The notes: generated from the sequence alone by a model not told the origin. A stretch of DNA of 7,445 bases from Polaromonas sp. (GCA_023259235.1 JAHFQQ010000178.1:1-7445), one strand, 5' to 3'; shown: positions 1 through 7,119, counted from the stretch's first letter. Numbers and translations are program-made.

Positions 1-157
1 AGCGCCAAATTTCCATCGGGTCGTGTTCGACCCAGCCGGGTTGGGGGTAAATCTGATTCAGCTCCTGTTGGGCTAGCGCCATGATGCGGCCCCGTTCGTC
101 AAACACAATGCTCCGGGAACTGGAGGTGCCCTGGTCAAGGGCGAGCAGGTAGGTCAT
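1..157 (-). CDS. glpK: Glycerol kinase, N-terminal part (gene runs off the left edge)
   Basis: Reading the minus strand from the ATG at 157-155 gives 52 codons that match the glycerol kinase N-terminus. The protein starts MTYLLALDQGTSSSRSIVFD, which contains the FGGY-kinase phosphate-binding segment DQGTSSSR, and continues to the conserved GWVEHDPMEIW segment. Glycerol kinase phosphorylates glycerol with ATP in the cytoplasm to sn-glycerol 3-phosphate, the substrate of the GlpD encoded divergently next door. Only the first tenth of a protein of about 500 residues is present. No strong Shine-Dalgarno is visible before the ATG. The start is chosen because it places the family's usual N-terminus directly at the beginning. 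The identification is firm; only the partial extent limits it. Confidence 0.93.
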   Translation of the reverse strand, partial: MTYLLALDQGTSSSRSIVFDERGRIMALAQQELNQIYPQPGWVEHDPMEIWR

Positions 158-360
158 GGTGATTTGGTGGCAGTTCTTGCGAATGGGCAGGGGAAAGTTT
201 TCAGCCACTCACTCTATACCGAAAGCCGGGGAAACGATTCAGTGCTGCATCATGAAGCATGGACTACCGGACCTTCGGGTTCGGCCCCGGGTCATGCTGC
301 CGTTACAGTAAGCTTGAGGCACATTAAGCAAAGGTTTCATGAAAAGAGGAAGCAAAGCGC
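158..360. promoter_or_regulatory. Divergent glpK/glpD intergenic region
   Basis: These 203 bases separate two genes transcribed away from each other, so both promoters and any shared operator should be here. On the minus strand, TATAGA (plus 213-218) could be a -10 element for glpK. Its -35 hexamer at 17-base spacing (TGAATC, plus 236-241) is a poor match. I see no convincing sigma-70 promoter for glpD and no recognisable GlpR operator. Before glpD there is a purine-rich ribosome binding site (AGAGGAAG, 345-352). A plus-strand open frame at 164-388 crosses this region but looks fortuitous. Confidence 0.5.
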
Positions 361-1950
361 ATGGCGGATGAATCCTCGCTCGCACTGACATGGCGCAAAG
401 GGCTGATTGACCGACTCACGGCGCCACATCTTTATGATGTTGCCGTCATTGGAGGTGGTGCCACTGGCTTGGGCGTGGCGCTCGATGCCGCTGCGCGCGG
501 TTTTTCAGTAGTGCTGGTCGAGTCGCATGATTTTGCCAAAGGCACCTCGTCCCGCGCGACGAAACTGGTACACGGCGGTGTGCGTTACCTGGCGCAGGGT
601 AATATCTCGCTGGTGCGCGAGGCGTTGCGGGAACGCAGCACCCTGCTGGCCAATGCGCCGCATCTGGCGCAGCCGTTGCCATTTGTCATGCCCACCTACA
701 AATTTTGGGAAGCGCCTTTTTATGGCGTGGGGCTGAAAATGTACGATGCCCTGGCTGGGAAGGCCGGGCTGGGGCCCACGGAATTGTTGAACCGGAGTGA
801 AACCCTGGCGTGCCTGCCTGCGCTCCAGCCGCAAGGCCTCAAAGGAGGTGTCAAATACTGGGATGGCCAGTTTGATGATGCGCGGCTGGCCCTGGCGCTG
901 GCCCGCACTGCCGCCCGTCAAGGTGCGCTATTGGTAAATTACTGTGCCACCACCGGCTTGATTCATGAAAGCGGCAGGCTCGTGGGACTTTACGCGCAGG
1001 ACCAGGAAACCGGTCGCTCCTTTGTATTGAAAGCCCGTTGCGTCGTGAACGCCACAGGCGTATGGGTGGATCAACTGCGTTTGCAGGATGGGCAGGCCAT
1101 CGGGCGTGAGACGCAGCCCATGGTTGCACCCAGCCAGGGCGTGCATATTGTGGTGGACCGCCTTTTTATGCCGACGGATCACGCGATGCTGATTCCCAGG
1201 ACGGCTGATGGCCGGGTGCTGTTCGCCGTGCCGTGGCTGGGTAAAACCATTTTGGGTACCACCGATACACCGCGGCATGATCTGGCGCGCGAACCGCTGC
1301 CGTTCAAGGAGGAGGTTGACTTCATCCTGGGCGAGTCGGCCCGCTACCTGAGCCGTGCGCCTGGCACGCGTGACATCAAAAGCATTTGGGTGGGATTGAG
1401 ACCGCTGGTCAAGCCCCCTGCAGATGACGCAGGCAATACCCAGGCCCTGTCACGCGAACACACGGTGCTGGTCAGCAAAACCGGGCTGGTCACGGTCACA
1501 GGCGGCAAATGGACCACTTACCGGGCCATGGCCGAGGACGTCATGAACGACTGTTTTGCCGCGGGGCTGCTTCCGCCGCGCAGGGGAATGGGAACCAGTC
1601 ACCTTAAATTGGTAGGTGCTCAGGATTCAGCCACCAGGATCAGCGATCCACCGGGCCTTCATCTCTATGGTAGTGAAGCGGCTGCGGTTCAAGGCCTGAC
1701 GGGCGTTGACCATCAACTCGGCGGAGGCCTGACAGAGGCCATGGTGCGCTTTGCGGCACGCTACGAGTACGCGCGTACCGTGGAAGATGTCCTGGCCCGC
1801 CGTTCCCGCCTGCTGTTTCTGGATGCTGCGCTGGCCCGATCCATGGGACCAAGGGTGGCCGCCCTGCTGCAAGAAGAAGAAAATGGGATCAACCCCCAAC
1901 TGGACACCTTTCTGGCGCTTTGCACCCAATACCTCAATGTGCCAACCTGA
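361..1950 (+). CDS. glpD: Aerobic FAD-dependent glycerol-3-phosphate dehydrogenase
   Basis: This 529-residue protein oxidises sn-glycerol 3-phosphate to dihydroxyacetone phosphate at the inner face of the cytoplasmic membrane and passes electrons to quinone. An N-terminal Rossmann dinucleotide site for FAD is clear (DVAVIGGGATGLG, about residues 26-38). It is followed by the GlpD signature GTSSRATKLVHGGVRYL (61-77). Other family segments are SQGVHIVV (258-265), PWLGKTILGTTDT (291-303), GLRPLV (345-350) and the C-terminal FAD-contacting TGGKWTTYRAMAEDV (380-394). The C-terminal helical domain includes RTVEDVLARRSRLLFLDA. Length is normal for the family and no key motif is missing. The ATG at 361 has an AGAGGAAG ribosome binding site about 9 bases upstream. 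Its divergent neighbour is glpK, giving a standard glycerol catabolic pair. It ends 48 bases from the stop of the convergent nod gene. Confidence 0.97.
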   Translation: MADESSLALTWRKGLIDRLTAPHLYDVAVIGGGATGLGVALDAAARGFSVVLVESHDFAKGTSSRATKLVHGGVRYLAQGNISLVREALRERSTLLANAPHLAQPLPFVMPTYKFWEAPFYGVGLKMYDALAGKAGLGPTELLNRSETLACLPALQPQGLKGGVKYWDGQFDDARLALALARTAARQGALLVNYCATTGLIHESGRLVGLYAQDQETGRSFVLKARCVVNATGVWVDQLRLQDGQAIGRETQPMVAPSQGVHIVVDRLFMPTDHAMLIPRTADGRVLFAVPWLGKTILGTTDTPRHDLAREPLPFKEEVDFILGESARYLSRAPGTRDIKSIWVGLRPLVKPPADDAGNTQALSREHTVLVSKTGLVTVTGGKWTTYRAMAEDVMNDCFAAGLLPPRRGMGTSHLKLVGAQDSATRISDPPGLHLYGSEAAAVQGLTGVDHQLGGGLTEAMVRFAARYEYARTVEDVLARRSRLLFLDAALARSMGPRVAALLQEEENGINPQLDTFLALCTQYLNVPT

Positions 1951-1998
1951 GTGGAGGACACTTCGAGGTGATTGGGGATTGAAAAACGACGCGAACCC
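1951..1998. other. Convergent glpD/nod intergenic spacer
   Basis: These 48 bases lie between the stop codons of two genes converging on each other. A bidirectional terminator would be expected. The only hairpin I find is a 4-base-pair stem with a tetraloop (CACTTCGAGGTG), with no following T-run on either strand. I therefore do not call a Rho-independent terminator. Confidence 0.45.
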
Positions 1999-4356
1999 TT
2001 ACTTCAACGCCAAGGCCGCATCAACCGTCGCGGGGATCGCGGGCAACATGACCAGCTGCCCGGTTGCCTTGAGAGAGCGCACGCGTGTGGCCAAAAACCA
2101 GGCCAGCGGCAAGACGCCGCCAAGGGTGAACAGGGCGCCACCGACAATGCGGGCCCAGGTCAGACTCTGGAAAAGGTCGCCATGCACGAACGCCAGGGAC
2201 CGTGCGTGCCACAGGCCGTGGTCAAGGACATCGCTTAGCTGGGCTATACCGGCTGGCAGCAAATCGAGCATCATCATCAGCAGCAGCCCAAGGTTGAGTG
2301 ACCAGAAGGCGCGCCGCAGCAGGCGCGCGTCCCAGCGTTCGGCAACGATCAGGTAGCGGCTGCAGAAGATGATGGCGGCAATCGCCAGGTTGCCGTACAC
2401 CCCCATCAGTGCGGCATGGCCGTGGTTTACGGTCAGATAGGTGCCGTGCTCGTAGTAGTTCACAATCGGCAAATTGATGAGGAAGCCGAATACCCCGGCG
2501 CCAAAGAAGTTCCAGAAGTTCACACCCAGCAGGAACAGGAAGGCCTCACTCTGGCCGAAGTTCGGTTCCGTCAGCTGATTGTCATCGGCACCAGCTTTCA
2601 GACTGGCCAGCGCCCGTTGCGGCGTGTTGCGAAACTGCCAAGCCTCAAGCGTGAGCAATATCAGCGGCACCACCTGCAGTGTCGAGAAGATGCTGCCAAT
2701 CGCGAGGGTCGCGACCGGCTTGGCATTCCAGTAGAAATTGTGTGAAATGCCCAGCAGGCCCGAGCCGAGAAACAACAGCGTGGCCAGGTACACGATACGC
2801 GAGGCGGCGGCATGGCTGACGAAGCCCATCATCAGCATGAAGTAGGCCAGAAGTGCGGTGGTGAACACTTCAAAGAAGGCTTCGACCCACATGTGAATGA
2901 CGGCCCAGCGCCAGAAGTCGGCAATGACAAAGTTGGTGGTGGGTTGTGCCACAAAGCCAGAAATGAACAGCAGCGTCACGCTGACAACGGTGTACAGCAG
3001 CCATTTTGGCAAGGTCCAGGCGTCGCCCTGCTTCCAGCGTGGAGCGACCAGCCGCAGCACAACAACGCCCCATAGTGCAAAGATCAGGAACAATACGCCC
3101 TGCCACAGCTTGCCCATTTCGACATACTCCCAGCCCTGGTTGCCAAGCAGGTTCCAGTACTCGCCGAGCAATCCTTTGGAGCCCAGCGCGATGCCAAGCA
3201 ACGTGCCGGCCACCCAGACGACGAATAAGACAAACAGCCGGTTGACCAGCACCAGCAGGCCTTTGGGCTCAGCAGGCAGTGCCGTGGACAATACGAAGAT
3301 CGATGCGCCGATCCAGCACGCCGATATCCACATCATGGCCAGTTGCAGGTGCCAGGCGCGCACGATGGTGATGGGCAGTGCCTCAGCTACATCCAGGCCG
3401 AACAGGTGAGTGAAGCGCAGGAAATCGTTAATGGTGAGCACCCCGGCAACAATCTGCAACACAAACAGCAGGGCTGCGGCCACGAAGAACTTGTAGGTGG
3501 CGCGCTGCAATCGGGTCGGTCTGAAGGTTTCAACGCGCGCCTGCGTCGCGAAGCCATCATCATTGTCGGCCTGACGCCAGCCCGCAATGCGGCCATAGCG
3601 GCCATGAAGGAACAGGACGATACCCAATGCCACGACCAGACCAAAGGCCGCTGCAATGCTCCACATCATGACCGGCGCACTGGGGCGATTGCCGGCGGTT
3701 TCGTCGTAAGGCCAGTTGTGCGTGTAACTGTAATCCTTGCCGGGTCGCTCGCTGCCGCAAACCCATGCACCCCAAAAGAAGAATGCGGCCAGGTCGCGCA
3801 GTTCGGCTGCATCGGTGATGTAGCCCGCGGGGTGAAAGGCCACGTCGCCTTCGCCGCGAAACATGGCGGCGTAGCGGCGCTCCAGTTCGCGATAGGCGTA
3901 AGCCTGTGCATCGCTTAGCGTCACGCGATTATTGGCCTCATCGAAGCGGTTGTGCCGGATCTCGGCTTGCGCGCGCGCCAACGCTACCGCTGGCTCTACG
4001 CCCTCGCGCGAGGCATAGTGGTCGCGCATTGCGCTTGCCATGTGATGCAGGGCGTCGGCCGTGAAATCAGGCCCGCGCCCGGCACCGTCTCCGAACATTG
4101 AGCCGTAGTCCATCAGTCCGTATTTCAGGAACACCACCTGTCCGCGCGTGATCGCTGCGGACGCCACCAGGGTCTCCCCCCGGTTGGAAACAAAATCCGG
4201 AACTGGCGGCGCGTCCTGGTAGGTGCGGGTGCCCACAAAAATCATGCTGCCAAGGCCGGTTAACAGCACCACGGTCAATGGCAGCCACCAGTTGCGCCGG
4301 TTCATCACCCAACGGTTCCAGAGCCGGCCCAGGCGGTTATAAATTCGGTCGGTCAC
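1999..4356 (-). CDS. nod: Putative nitric oxide dismutase (qNOR-like heme-copper oxidase superfamily)
   Basis: This 785-residue inner-membrane protein has qNOR architecture: TM1 (about 23-43), a heme-free NorC-like periplasmic domain (about 44-230; e.g. NWPYDET 214-220), then a NorB-like helix bundle. Heme/metal ligands retained are His336 (RAWHLQ, low-spin heme b), His488 and Glu492 (HMWVEAFFE, FeB), His539 (FeB), and His645 and His647 (NHGHAAL). Odd residues: Asn540 replaces the second His of the canonical HH pair, and Gln561 replaces Glu in the S-x-L-E-V-V-P-L segment. Gly740 replaces the quinol-site Asp of RxxGDxxF, and the HYxVEGxxF quinol segment is replaced by TINDFLRF (308-315). In Geobacillus qNOR numbering these are H560N, E581Q, D746G and loss of H328/E332. 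From memory this is the pattern of nitric oxide dismutases (2 NO -> N2 + O2). The GTG start is preferred because AGGAAA lies 3 bases upstream; an ATG at codon 18 (end 4305) is an alternative. It is last in the operon. Family placement is strong; activity is inferred. Confidence 0.86.
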   Translation of the reverse strand: MTDRIYNRLGRLWNRWVMNRRNWWLPLTVVLLTGLGSMIFVGTRTYQDAPPVPDFVSNRGETLVASAAITRGQVVFLKYGLMDYGSMFGDGAGRGPDFTADALHHMASAMRDHYASREGVEPAVALARAQAEIRHNRFDEANNRVTLSDAQAYAYRELERRYAAMFRGEGDVAFHPAGYITDAAELRDLAAFFFWGAWVCGSERPGKDYSYTHNWPYDETAGNRPSAPVMMWSIAAAFGLVVALGIVLFLHGRYGRIAGWRQADNDDGFATQARVETFRPTRLQRATYKFFVAAALLFVLQIVAGVLTINDFLRFTHLFGLDVAEALPITIVRAWHLQLAMMWISACWIGASIFVLSTALPAEPKGLLVLVNRLFVLFVVWVAGTLLGIALGSKGLLGEYWNLLGNQGWEYVEMGKLWQGVLFLIFALWGVVVLRLVAPRWKQGDAWTLPKWLLYTVVSVTLLFISGFVAQPTTNFVIADFWRWAVIHMWVEAFFEVFTTALLAYFMLMMGFVSHAAASRIVYLATLLFLGSGLLGISHNFYWNAKPVATLAIGSIFSTLQVVPLILLTLEAWQFRNTPQRALASLKAGADDNQLTEPNFGQSEAFLFLLGVNFWNFFGAGVFGFLINLPIVNYYEHGTYLTVNHGHAALMGVYGNLAIAAIIFCSRYLIVAERWDARLLRRAFWSLNLGLLLMMMLDLLPAGIAQLSDVLDHGLWHARSLAFVHGDLFQSLTWARIVGGALFTLGGVLPLAWFLATRVRSLKATGQLVMLPAIPATVDAALALK

Positions 4357-4359
4357 GGT

Positions 4360-4365
4360 TTTCCT
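4360..4365 (-). promoter_or_regulatory. Ribosome binding site that decides the GTG start of nod
   Basis: Read on the minus strand, TAGGAAAACCGTG contains the TAG stop of the upstream peroxidase gene (4366-4364), an AGGAAA Shine-Dalgarno overlapping that stop, and the GTG start of nod (4356-4354). The frame is open further upstream, but earlier starts would lie inside the peroxidase gene and lack this signal. The stop-to-start gap is 7 bases, which suggests translational coupling. Confidence 0.7.
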
Positions 4366-5545
4366 ATTTCGTTGAACCCTGCACAGGCCGTACGGCAAGT
4401 GCAGGCGTACAGGCCTGCTCGGCACAAGTGCCAAGTGGCAGCGTTGGCGGCAGCCTGGGCGCCTCCATAATCAGGGGCTGCTCCATGCTGAGTGCTTCCA
4501 GAAACGCCACCAGGTCGTTCTTCTCTGCTTCGGCCAGGCCAAGCGGTTTGAGCAGGGGCGACTTGTTTGGGACATCGCCACCACCACGATCAAAAAGATC
4601 GACGACTTCGCGCAGCGTATCGAAGACACCGTTGTGCATGTAGGGGGCGGTGTACTTCAACTCGCGCAATGACGGCGTGCGGAATTTTCCGATGTCGCGC
4701 GGGTCGCGCGTCTGGTAGTAGCGTCCAAGATCCTCGTCCAGGTCGCGATAAACCGCGCGCGGGACATCGCGCTGGCGGTTCTGCCAGCGCACGGCGATCT
4801 GCACCAGTGCATTGGAATCGAACAGCGGCTGGCGTGGCACGCCCAGGGCATAAAAACCCTGGTCGGATGCCATCGCGCCGTTATGGCACTGCAGGCAGCC
4901 GGCTTTGCCTTCAAACAGCGCAAGACCACGCCGTGCCGAGGGCGTCAACGCGCGCGCATCACCAGCCAGATAACGGTCAAACGGTACCAGCAGCGGATCG
5001 GATACCAGCGTGCGTTCGAAGGCCGCGATGGCCTGCCAGACATGGTCGAGTTGCGGCCACTCGGTGCCGAACACCTGACGGAATAGCGCCACGTATTCGG
5101 GCACCAGTCGCAAGCGCATTTCAACCATGCTGGCTTTGCCATTGCCTTCGACCGGCGCCTGCATGGCCGCGCGGGCCTGAGCTTCCAGGCTGTCCAGTGT
5201 GCCATCCCACATGAGCCGTTTGTAATGCGCGGCGTTCAGCACCGTGGGATTGTTGCGCCAAAGTCGATGCCCAGGGTAGCCACGCGCCAGCGCATCGCCG
5301 TGTGCCCAGCCTAATTGGGCTACATGACACGAGGCGCAAGAGGTGGACCCGTCACCGGACAGGCGAGCATCGAAGAACAACAGGCGACCGAGGCGCAGCT
5401 TTTCCGGGCTCATCGGATTGTTTGCTGGAATCGGAACTGCCGGTAGCGCAGCCAGGGGCGGCAACGACGACCGGGGTGTGGCCAGCGCCAGCATGCCGCC
5501 AAACAAAACGGCGGCCGCCAGCAGGGCCGGGACCAGCCGCTTCAT
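4364..5545 (-). CDS. Diheme cytochrome c peroxidase / MauG-family protein (copy adjacent to nod)
   Basis: This 393-residue exported diheme protein belongs to the bacterial cytochrome c peroxidase/MauG superfamily. An N-terminal signal peptide spans about residues 1-23 (KR, then a hydrophobic core). The first heme site is CASCH (70-74), after the family segment GRLLFFDARLSGDGS; the second is CLQCH (217-221). LMWDGTLDSLEAQA (111-124) carries the Glu (121) expected in the distal peroxide pocket. FRTPSLRELKYTAPYMHNG (288-306) is the conserved C-terminal motif. Family members reduce H2O2 with cytochrome c electrons or oxidise a partner protein or substrate through high-valent iron. The substrate here cannot be read from sequence. 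Its ATG overlaps the stop of the upstream paralogue by 4 bases (ATGA), and its stop overlaps the ribosome binding site of nod. A C-terminal tail after about residue 355 has two Cys (GTCAEQAC), a possible disulfide. Confidence 0.92.
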   Translation of the reverse strand: MKRLVPALLAAAVLFGGMLALATPRSSLPPLAALPAVPIPANNPMSPEKLRLGRLLFFDARLSGDGSTSCASCHVAQLGWAHGDALARGYPGHRLWRNNPTVLNAAHYKRLMWDGTLDSLEAQARAAMQAPVEGNGKASMVEMRLRLVPEYVALFRQVFGTEWPQLDHVWQAIAAFERTLVSDPLLVPFDRYLAGDARALTPSARRGLALFEGKAGCLQCHNGAMASDQGFYALGVPRQPLFDSNALVQIAVRWQNRQRDVPRAVYRDLDEDLGRYYQTRDPRDIGKFRTPSLRELKYTAPYMHNGVFDTLREVVDLFDRGGGDVPNKSPLLKPLGLAEAEKNDLVAFLEALSMEQPLIMEAPRLPPTLPLGTCAEQACTPALAVRPVQGSTK

Positions 5546-6636
5546 CGGCTTGCCTCGTCAATCAGCCCGTAGTCGAAGGCTGGCGGTACCGCCACTCGAG
5601 GTAGTGGCGCCGACAGGCTGCGCAGGAAAGCAACCAGCGCCTGACGCTCGCGAACGGTAAGGTAGAGCGGGCGCAGTTCGCTGCCAGAGCCGCCGCCGTC
5701 ATTATGGAAATCAACCACAGCTTCCAGGCTGTCGTAGCGGCCGTTGTGCATATACGGCCCGGTATGCACCAGACCTCGCAAGCCCGGCGTGATGAAGCGG
5801 CCACGGTCTGCAGGATTTTTGCTGACCGCATAGACACCCACGTCGCCGCGCTCTCTCATGACGTTGGGCAGGCCCATGTTGGTGTAGTAGCGCAGCAGGC
5901 TGATGGTGCGCAGTGGCTCACGCGACAGCGCCACAGGGTCAGCCACGCCCAGACGGTGCGGTTTGCCATCCGATAGCAGGGGTCCAGAGTGGCACGCTAT
6001 GCAATGCGCTTTGCCGATGAATAGTTGCAGCCCTTCGTGAACGGCGGGCGGCAATGCGGTGGTAGCTCCGCGCAATTCGCTATCCACGATGGTGTCAGCG
6101 AAATCCAGCGAGCGCAGGTATTCCGTTATGGACTCGAATATCTGCTCCGGACGCGGCTCGCTGGCTTGACCAAAAGCGCGCCGCCATAGCGCTAAAAGCG
6201 GTGGAATCTGGCGAATGCGCTCTTCCATGACACGGACTTCACCGTTCATGAATTGCCCGTCGGTGAGCATCTCCCGTACCACGGCGGCCAGGTCTGCGCC
6301 GGAGTAGCGGCCATCCCACATCAGCCGCGACTTCAGCCGGACGGACAGCAGACCTGGCGCATTGCGAAAATACTCGGTGCCGTTGTAGCCACGCGAGAGA
6401 GCCTGCCCGTCGTCAAACCCTTTGGCGGGCTGGTGGCAAGTTGCGCAACTGCGGCTGCCGTCACCCGACAGGCGGGACTCAAAGAATAAATGTCGTCCAA
6501 GCTCGACCAAAGCCGCGCGCACCGGCGCTGGCGCGGGCAAAGGTTCGAGGCGGGCCTCGCTCGCCGCGGCAGGCAGTGTCATCAGGGCCAGCATGATCGT
6601 CACCGCCTTCAAGCGCCATACCAGGCTATGCGGCAT
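5542..6636 (-). CDS. Diheme cytochrome c peroxidase / MauG-family protein (upstream copy)
   Basis: This 364-residue exported diheme protein is a paralogue of the next gene downstream. From the ATG at 6636 it begins MPHSLVWRLK, followed by a hydrophobic signal-peptide core and a likely cleavage near AAASEA (residues 23-28). Heme sites are CATCH (64-68) and CIACH (212-216), with the shared segment SRLSGDGS before the first and PYMHNG at 294-299. Unlike its neighbour, it lacks the SLEAQ sequence after LMWDGR; the equivalent stretch is YSGADLA, so Asp115 stands where Glu is usual. Its activity may therefore differ from a classical peroxidase. A GGGAG ribosome binding site lies 6 bases before the chosen start. 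An in-frame ATG at 6729 overlaps the stop of the preceding cytochrome gene (ATGA) but would add 31 residues ahead of the signal peptide. The gene ends in a 4-base overlap with the next peroxidase gene. Confidence 0.9.
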   Translation of the reverse strand: MPHSLVWRLKAVTIMLALMTLPAAASEARLEPLPAPAPVRAALVELGRHLFFESRLSGDGSRSCATCHQPAKGFDDGQALSRGYNGTEYFRNAPGLLSVRLKSRLMWDGRYSGADLAAVVREMLTDGQFMNGEVRVMEERIRQIPPLLALWRRAFGQASEPRPEQIFESITEYLRSLDFADTIVDSELRGATTALPPAVHEGLQLFIGKAHCIACHSGPLLSDGKPHRLGVADPVALSREPLRTISLLRYYTNMGLPNVMRERGDVGVYAVSKNPADRGRFITPGLRGLVHTGPYMHNGRYDSLEAVVDFHNDGGGSGSELRPLYLTVRERQALVAFLRSLSAPLPRVAVPPAFDYGLIDEASR

Positions 6637-6642
6637 GACATG

Positions 6643-6647
6643 CTCCC
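6643..6647 (-). promoter_or_regulatory. Ribosome binding site supporting the 6636 start of the upstream peroxidase gene
   Basis: On the minus strand GGGAG stands 6 bases before the ATG at 6636-6634. That ATG places a normal signal peptide at the N-terminus, so it is preferred over the in-frame ATG at 6729, which overlaps the stop of the upstream gene. The 6729 start also has a purine stretch (GCGGAAG) upstream, so the choice is not absolute. Confidence 0.5.
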
Positions 6648-6725
6648 GGCAGGTCTGGCTTGATGCGAGTCCCTCCGCGGCGGAGAGTTGGCGAGACTGG
6701 CGAATCGCCATGGGCCTGAAAAACT

Positions 6726-7076
6726 TCATTTGGCAGACTTCCGCTCACCGTAGCTGACCAGGGGTGCATCTTGCAGGATGACACTGCAACTGCGCTTCCA
6801 GGTCAATATTTCGTCCAGCAGACGGGCATCTTCCTGCGCCGTGAGTGGCCGTTGGCCATCGGCCTGCACATTGATGAAGAACACCCGTCCGGTATCGCTG
6901 TGCGCGAATTGACCACCCAAGGGCAGCACCTGTTTTTTCGCCTCCTCTGGCGGCAGGTGGCATCCCATGCAGTTGAGCGCATAGAGGGTGGCGGCCGACT
7001 GGCTTGCACCCGCCATCAAGGGCAGCAGCACCAGCGCCGTGGCCAGGGTAAAACGGGGGCGTAGTGGACCGCGCAT
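6726..7076 (-). CDS. Small periplasmic monoheme cytochrome c
   Basis: This 116-residue protein has an N-terminal signal peptide (about residues 1-28, Arg-rich start and Leu/Ala core) and one heme-binding motif, CMGCH (36-40), within LYALNCMGCHLPP. After the heme motif come PLGGQF, the segment GRVFFINVQ and PLTAQED...LDEILTW. This layout resembles small class I-like cytochromes that accompany periplasmic dehydrogenases or peroxidases. There is no Met after the CxxCH, so the sixth heme ligand cannot be the usual Met; His59 is the only later His. A further Cys is at 97. It is the first gene of the four-gene block. It starts 43 bases after the aldehyde dehydrogenase stop, and its TGA lies 89 bases before the preferred start of the next gene. 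A likely role is electron delivery to or from the two diheme proteins. The ribosome binding site is weak. Confidence 0.85.
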   Translation of the reverse strand: MRGPLRPRFTLATALVLLPLMAGASQSAATLYALNCMGCHLPPEEAKKQVLPLGGQFAHSDTGRVFFINVQADGQRPLTAQEDARLLDEILTWKRSCSVILQDAPLVSYGERKSAK

Positions 7077-7119
7077 ACTGGCCTGGTTCTAGGTTTGGGG
7101 CTGACAAGTCCGGACGGGA

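Noticed and set aside
164..388. Small plus-strand open frame of 74 codons in the glpK/glpD intergenic region.
   Set aside because: It overlaps the glpD start in another frame, begins 7 bases from the divergent glpK start, has no family-like motif and would lie across the shared promoter region.
1951..1998. Possible bidirectional Rho-independent terminator between the convergent genes.
   Set aside because: Only a 4-base-pair stem is found and there is no T-run on either strand.
2267..2286. Short CAT/CAG triplet run that looks like a microsatellite.
   Set aside because: It encodes the Leu/Met-rich transmembrane stretch of nod (residues about 691-697) and is explained by coding.
1751..2356. 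Plus-strand open frame of 201 codons spanning the end of glpD and the end of nod.
   Set aside because: It runs out of frame through two well-supported genes and its translation has no family character.
2416..3918. Several plus-strand open frames (e.g. 2416-2745, 2897-3409, 3343-3918) antisense to nod.
   Set aside because: They are mirror frames of a high-GC coding gene, with no recognisable domains or good ribosome binding sites.
1999..4356. Calling the membrane protein an ordinary quinol-dependent nitric oxide reductase (norB/norZ).
   Set aside because: A generic annotation would say this, but the catalytic Asn540 and Gln561 and the missing quinol-site residues are incompatible with a canonical qNOR and fit the NOD subgroup.
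4357..4434. Upstream extension of nod to an ATG at 4434.
   Set aside because: The 26 extra residues lie inside the upstream peroxidase gene, are not membrane- or NOR-like, and the GTG at 4356 has a well-placed Shine-Dalgarno.
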